DNA from: Kalmusia sp. IMI 367209
Taxonomy: Eukaryota > Ascomycota > Dothideomycetes > Pleosporales > Didymosphaeriaceae
DNA: 64,000 nucleotides
Reading direction: 5' to 3'
Assembly (NCBI GenBank): GCA_027946365.1
Contig: JAPEUQ010000012.1
Span: forward strand, 1,302,001 to 1,366,000
Shown: positions 63,626 through 64,000 of the stretch, one piece after another
How the letters are laid out: the number at the start of each line of letters is the position of its first letter
Numbering within the stretch: the first letter of the stretch is position 1
The notes under the pieces: generated by a model
Told to the model about the DNA's origin: nothing
Seen by the model: only the letters and a program-made list of their open reading frames with translations
The model's database searches: none
Position numbers and translations under genes: made by a program

Positions 63626-64000
63626 CTTCTATATAGAGTAGCGCTAGATAGGTCCTATTAGACCCTACTAGAGCCACTTAGCCCCCTATAGAGCCTAATA
63701 GTAGAAAAACCGCTATAATAAGCCTACTAAGGCTAAGTAAAAACCTAGGGTATTATAACTAGTTAAAAACTATAAACGCTAAACCTAATACTTAGTAACT
63801 ATTAAGTTATTTACTAAAGATATAATTAGGACCTATCTAAGCCTAATAGTACTAGAAAGTATCTAGGAATATCTTTTAGATAACCATCTATTACTTTAGG
63901 CTAAAGGTGGCCGAGACGTCACTAATCTATTTATAAGTTTAATAATTATACTTAGTAATCTATATTATACCGTTCTCTTTAGCATGGCGATAAATTACGG
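63626..64000. other. Unassigned AT-rich sequence, right edge
   Basis: These 375 bases match no other repeat in the window that I could find. Neither strand gives a frame with recognisable motifs. CpA depletion is as strong as elsewhere, so it is probably the edge of another decayed repeat. It is not the continuation of the family-C leader that ends at 41096. Confidence 0.5.

Noticed and set aside
63906..63925. tRNA-like ggtggccgag motif
   Set aside because: Only a D-arm-like fragment; no acceptor, anticodon or T arm can be built around it.

Overview
The window reads as a gene-free, AT-rich block of a filamentous ascomycete genome built almost entirely from transposable elements (TEs) wrecked by repeat-induced point mutation (RIP). 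CpA/TpG is nearly absent and TpA abundant. In recognisable TE reading frames the stops are almost all TAA or TAG where Gln or Trp is expected. Zinc-knuckle cysteines are read as Tyr (TGY to TAY), and most catalytic Asp-Asp pairs as Asn. I found no intact protein gene, tRNA, rRNA or host gene. The genus cannot be named from this sequence.

Layout, worked out by matching repeats, target-site duplications (TSDs) and uninterrupted copies. A Gypsy LTR of family C (C1) is the oldest layer seen. Into it went a 5'-LTR fragment of a G-family Gypsy element running off the left edge (1-271), and a hAT DNA transposon T1 (351-13180, 8-bp TSD). T1 was later hit by the chromovirus-type Gypsy element H (6040-12885, TSD agtag). 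Just beyond C1 lies a solo family-C LTR (C2), split by Gypsy element G1 (13651-40693). G1 itself carries Copia element E1 (15361-20991), Gypsy element F (25451-32433), a second G copy in reverse (G2, 32549-39138) and a 1.2-kb unidentified element B1 (39339-40561). The third G copy (G3, 41097-63625, minus strand) is split by family-C Gypsy element C3 (44523-58637, TSD cgtag) and by a pogo/Fot1-like Tc1-mariner element T2 (60478-62318, TA TSD). C3 contains Copia copy E2 (46658-52293, TSD ctaat) and a second B copy, B2 (52333-53576). Removing insertions gives G copies of about 6.6 kb each, which supports the reconstruction. The last 375 bases are unassigned.

Two things go beyond routine TE annotation. 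First, all four Gypsy families (H, F, G, C) carry an extra reading frame between the end of integrase and the 3' LTR, on the strand opposite to gag-pol, with the same RIP-type in-frame stops as genuine decayed genes. Second, element B is present twice with apparent 11-13-bp TSDs, no visible LTRs or terminal inverted repeats, and a decayed frame I cannot assign to any TE protein.
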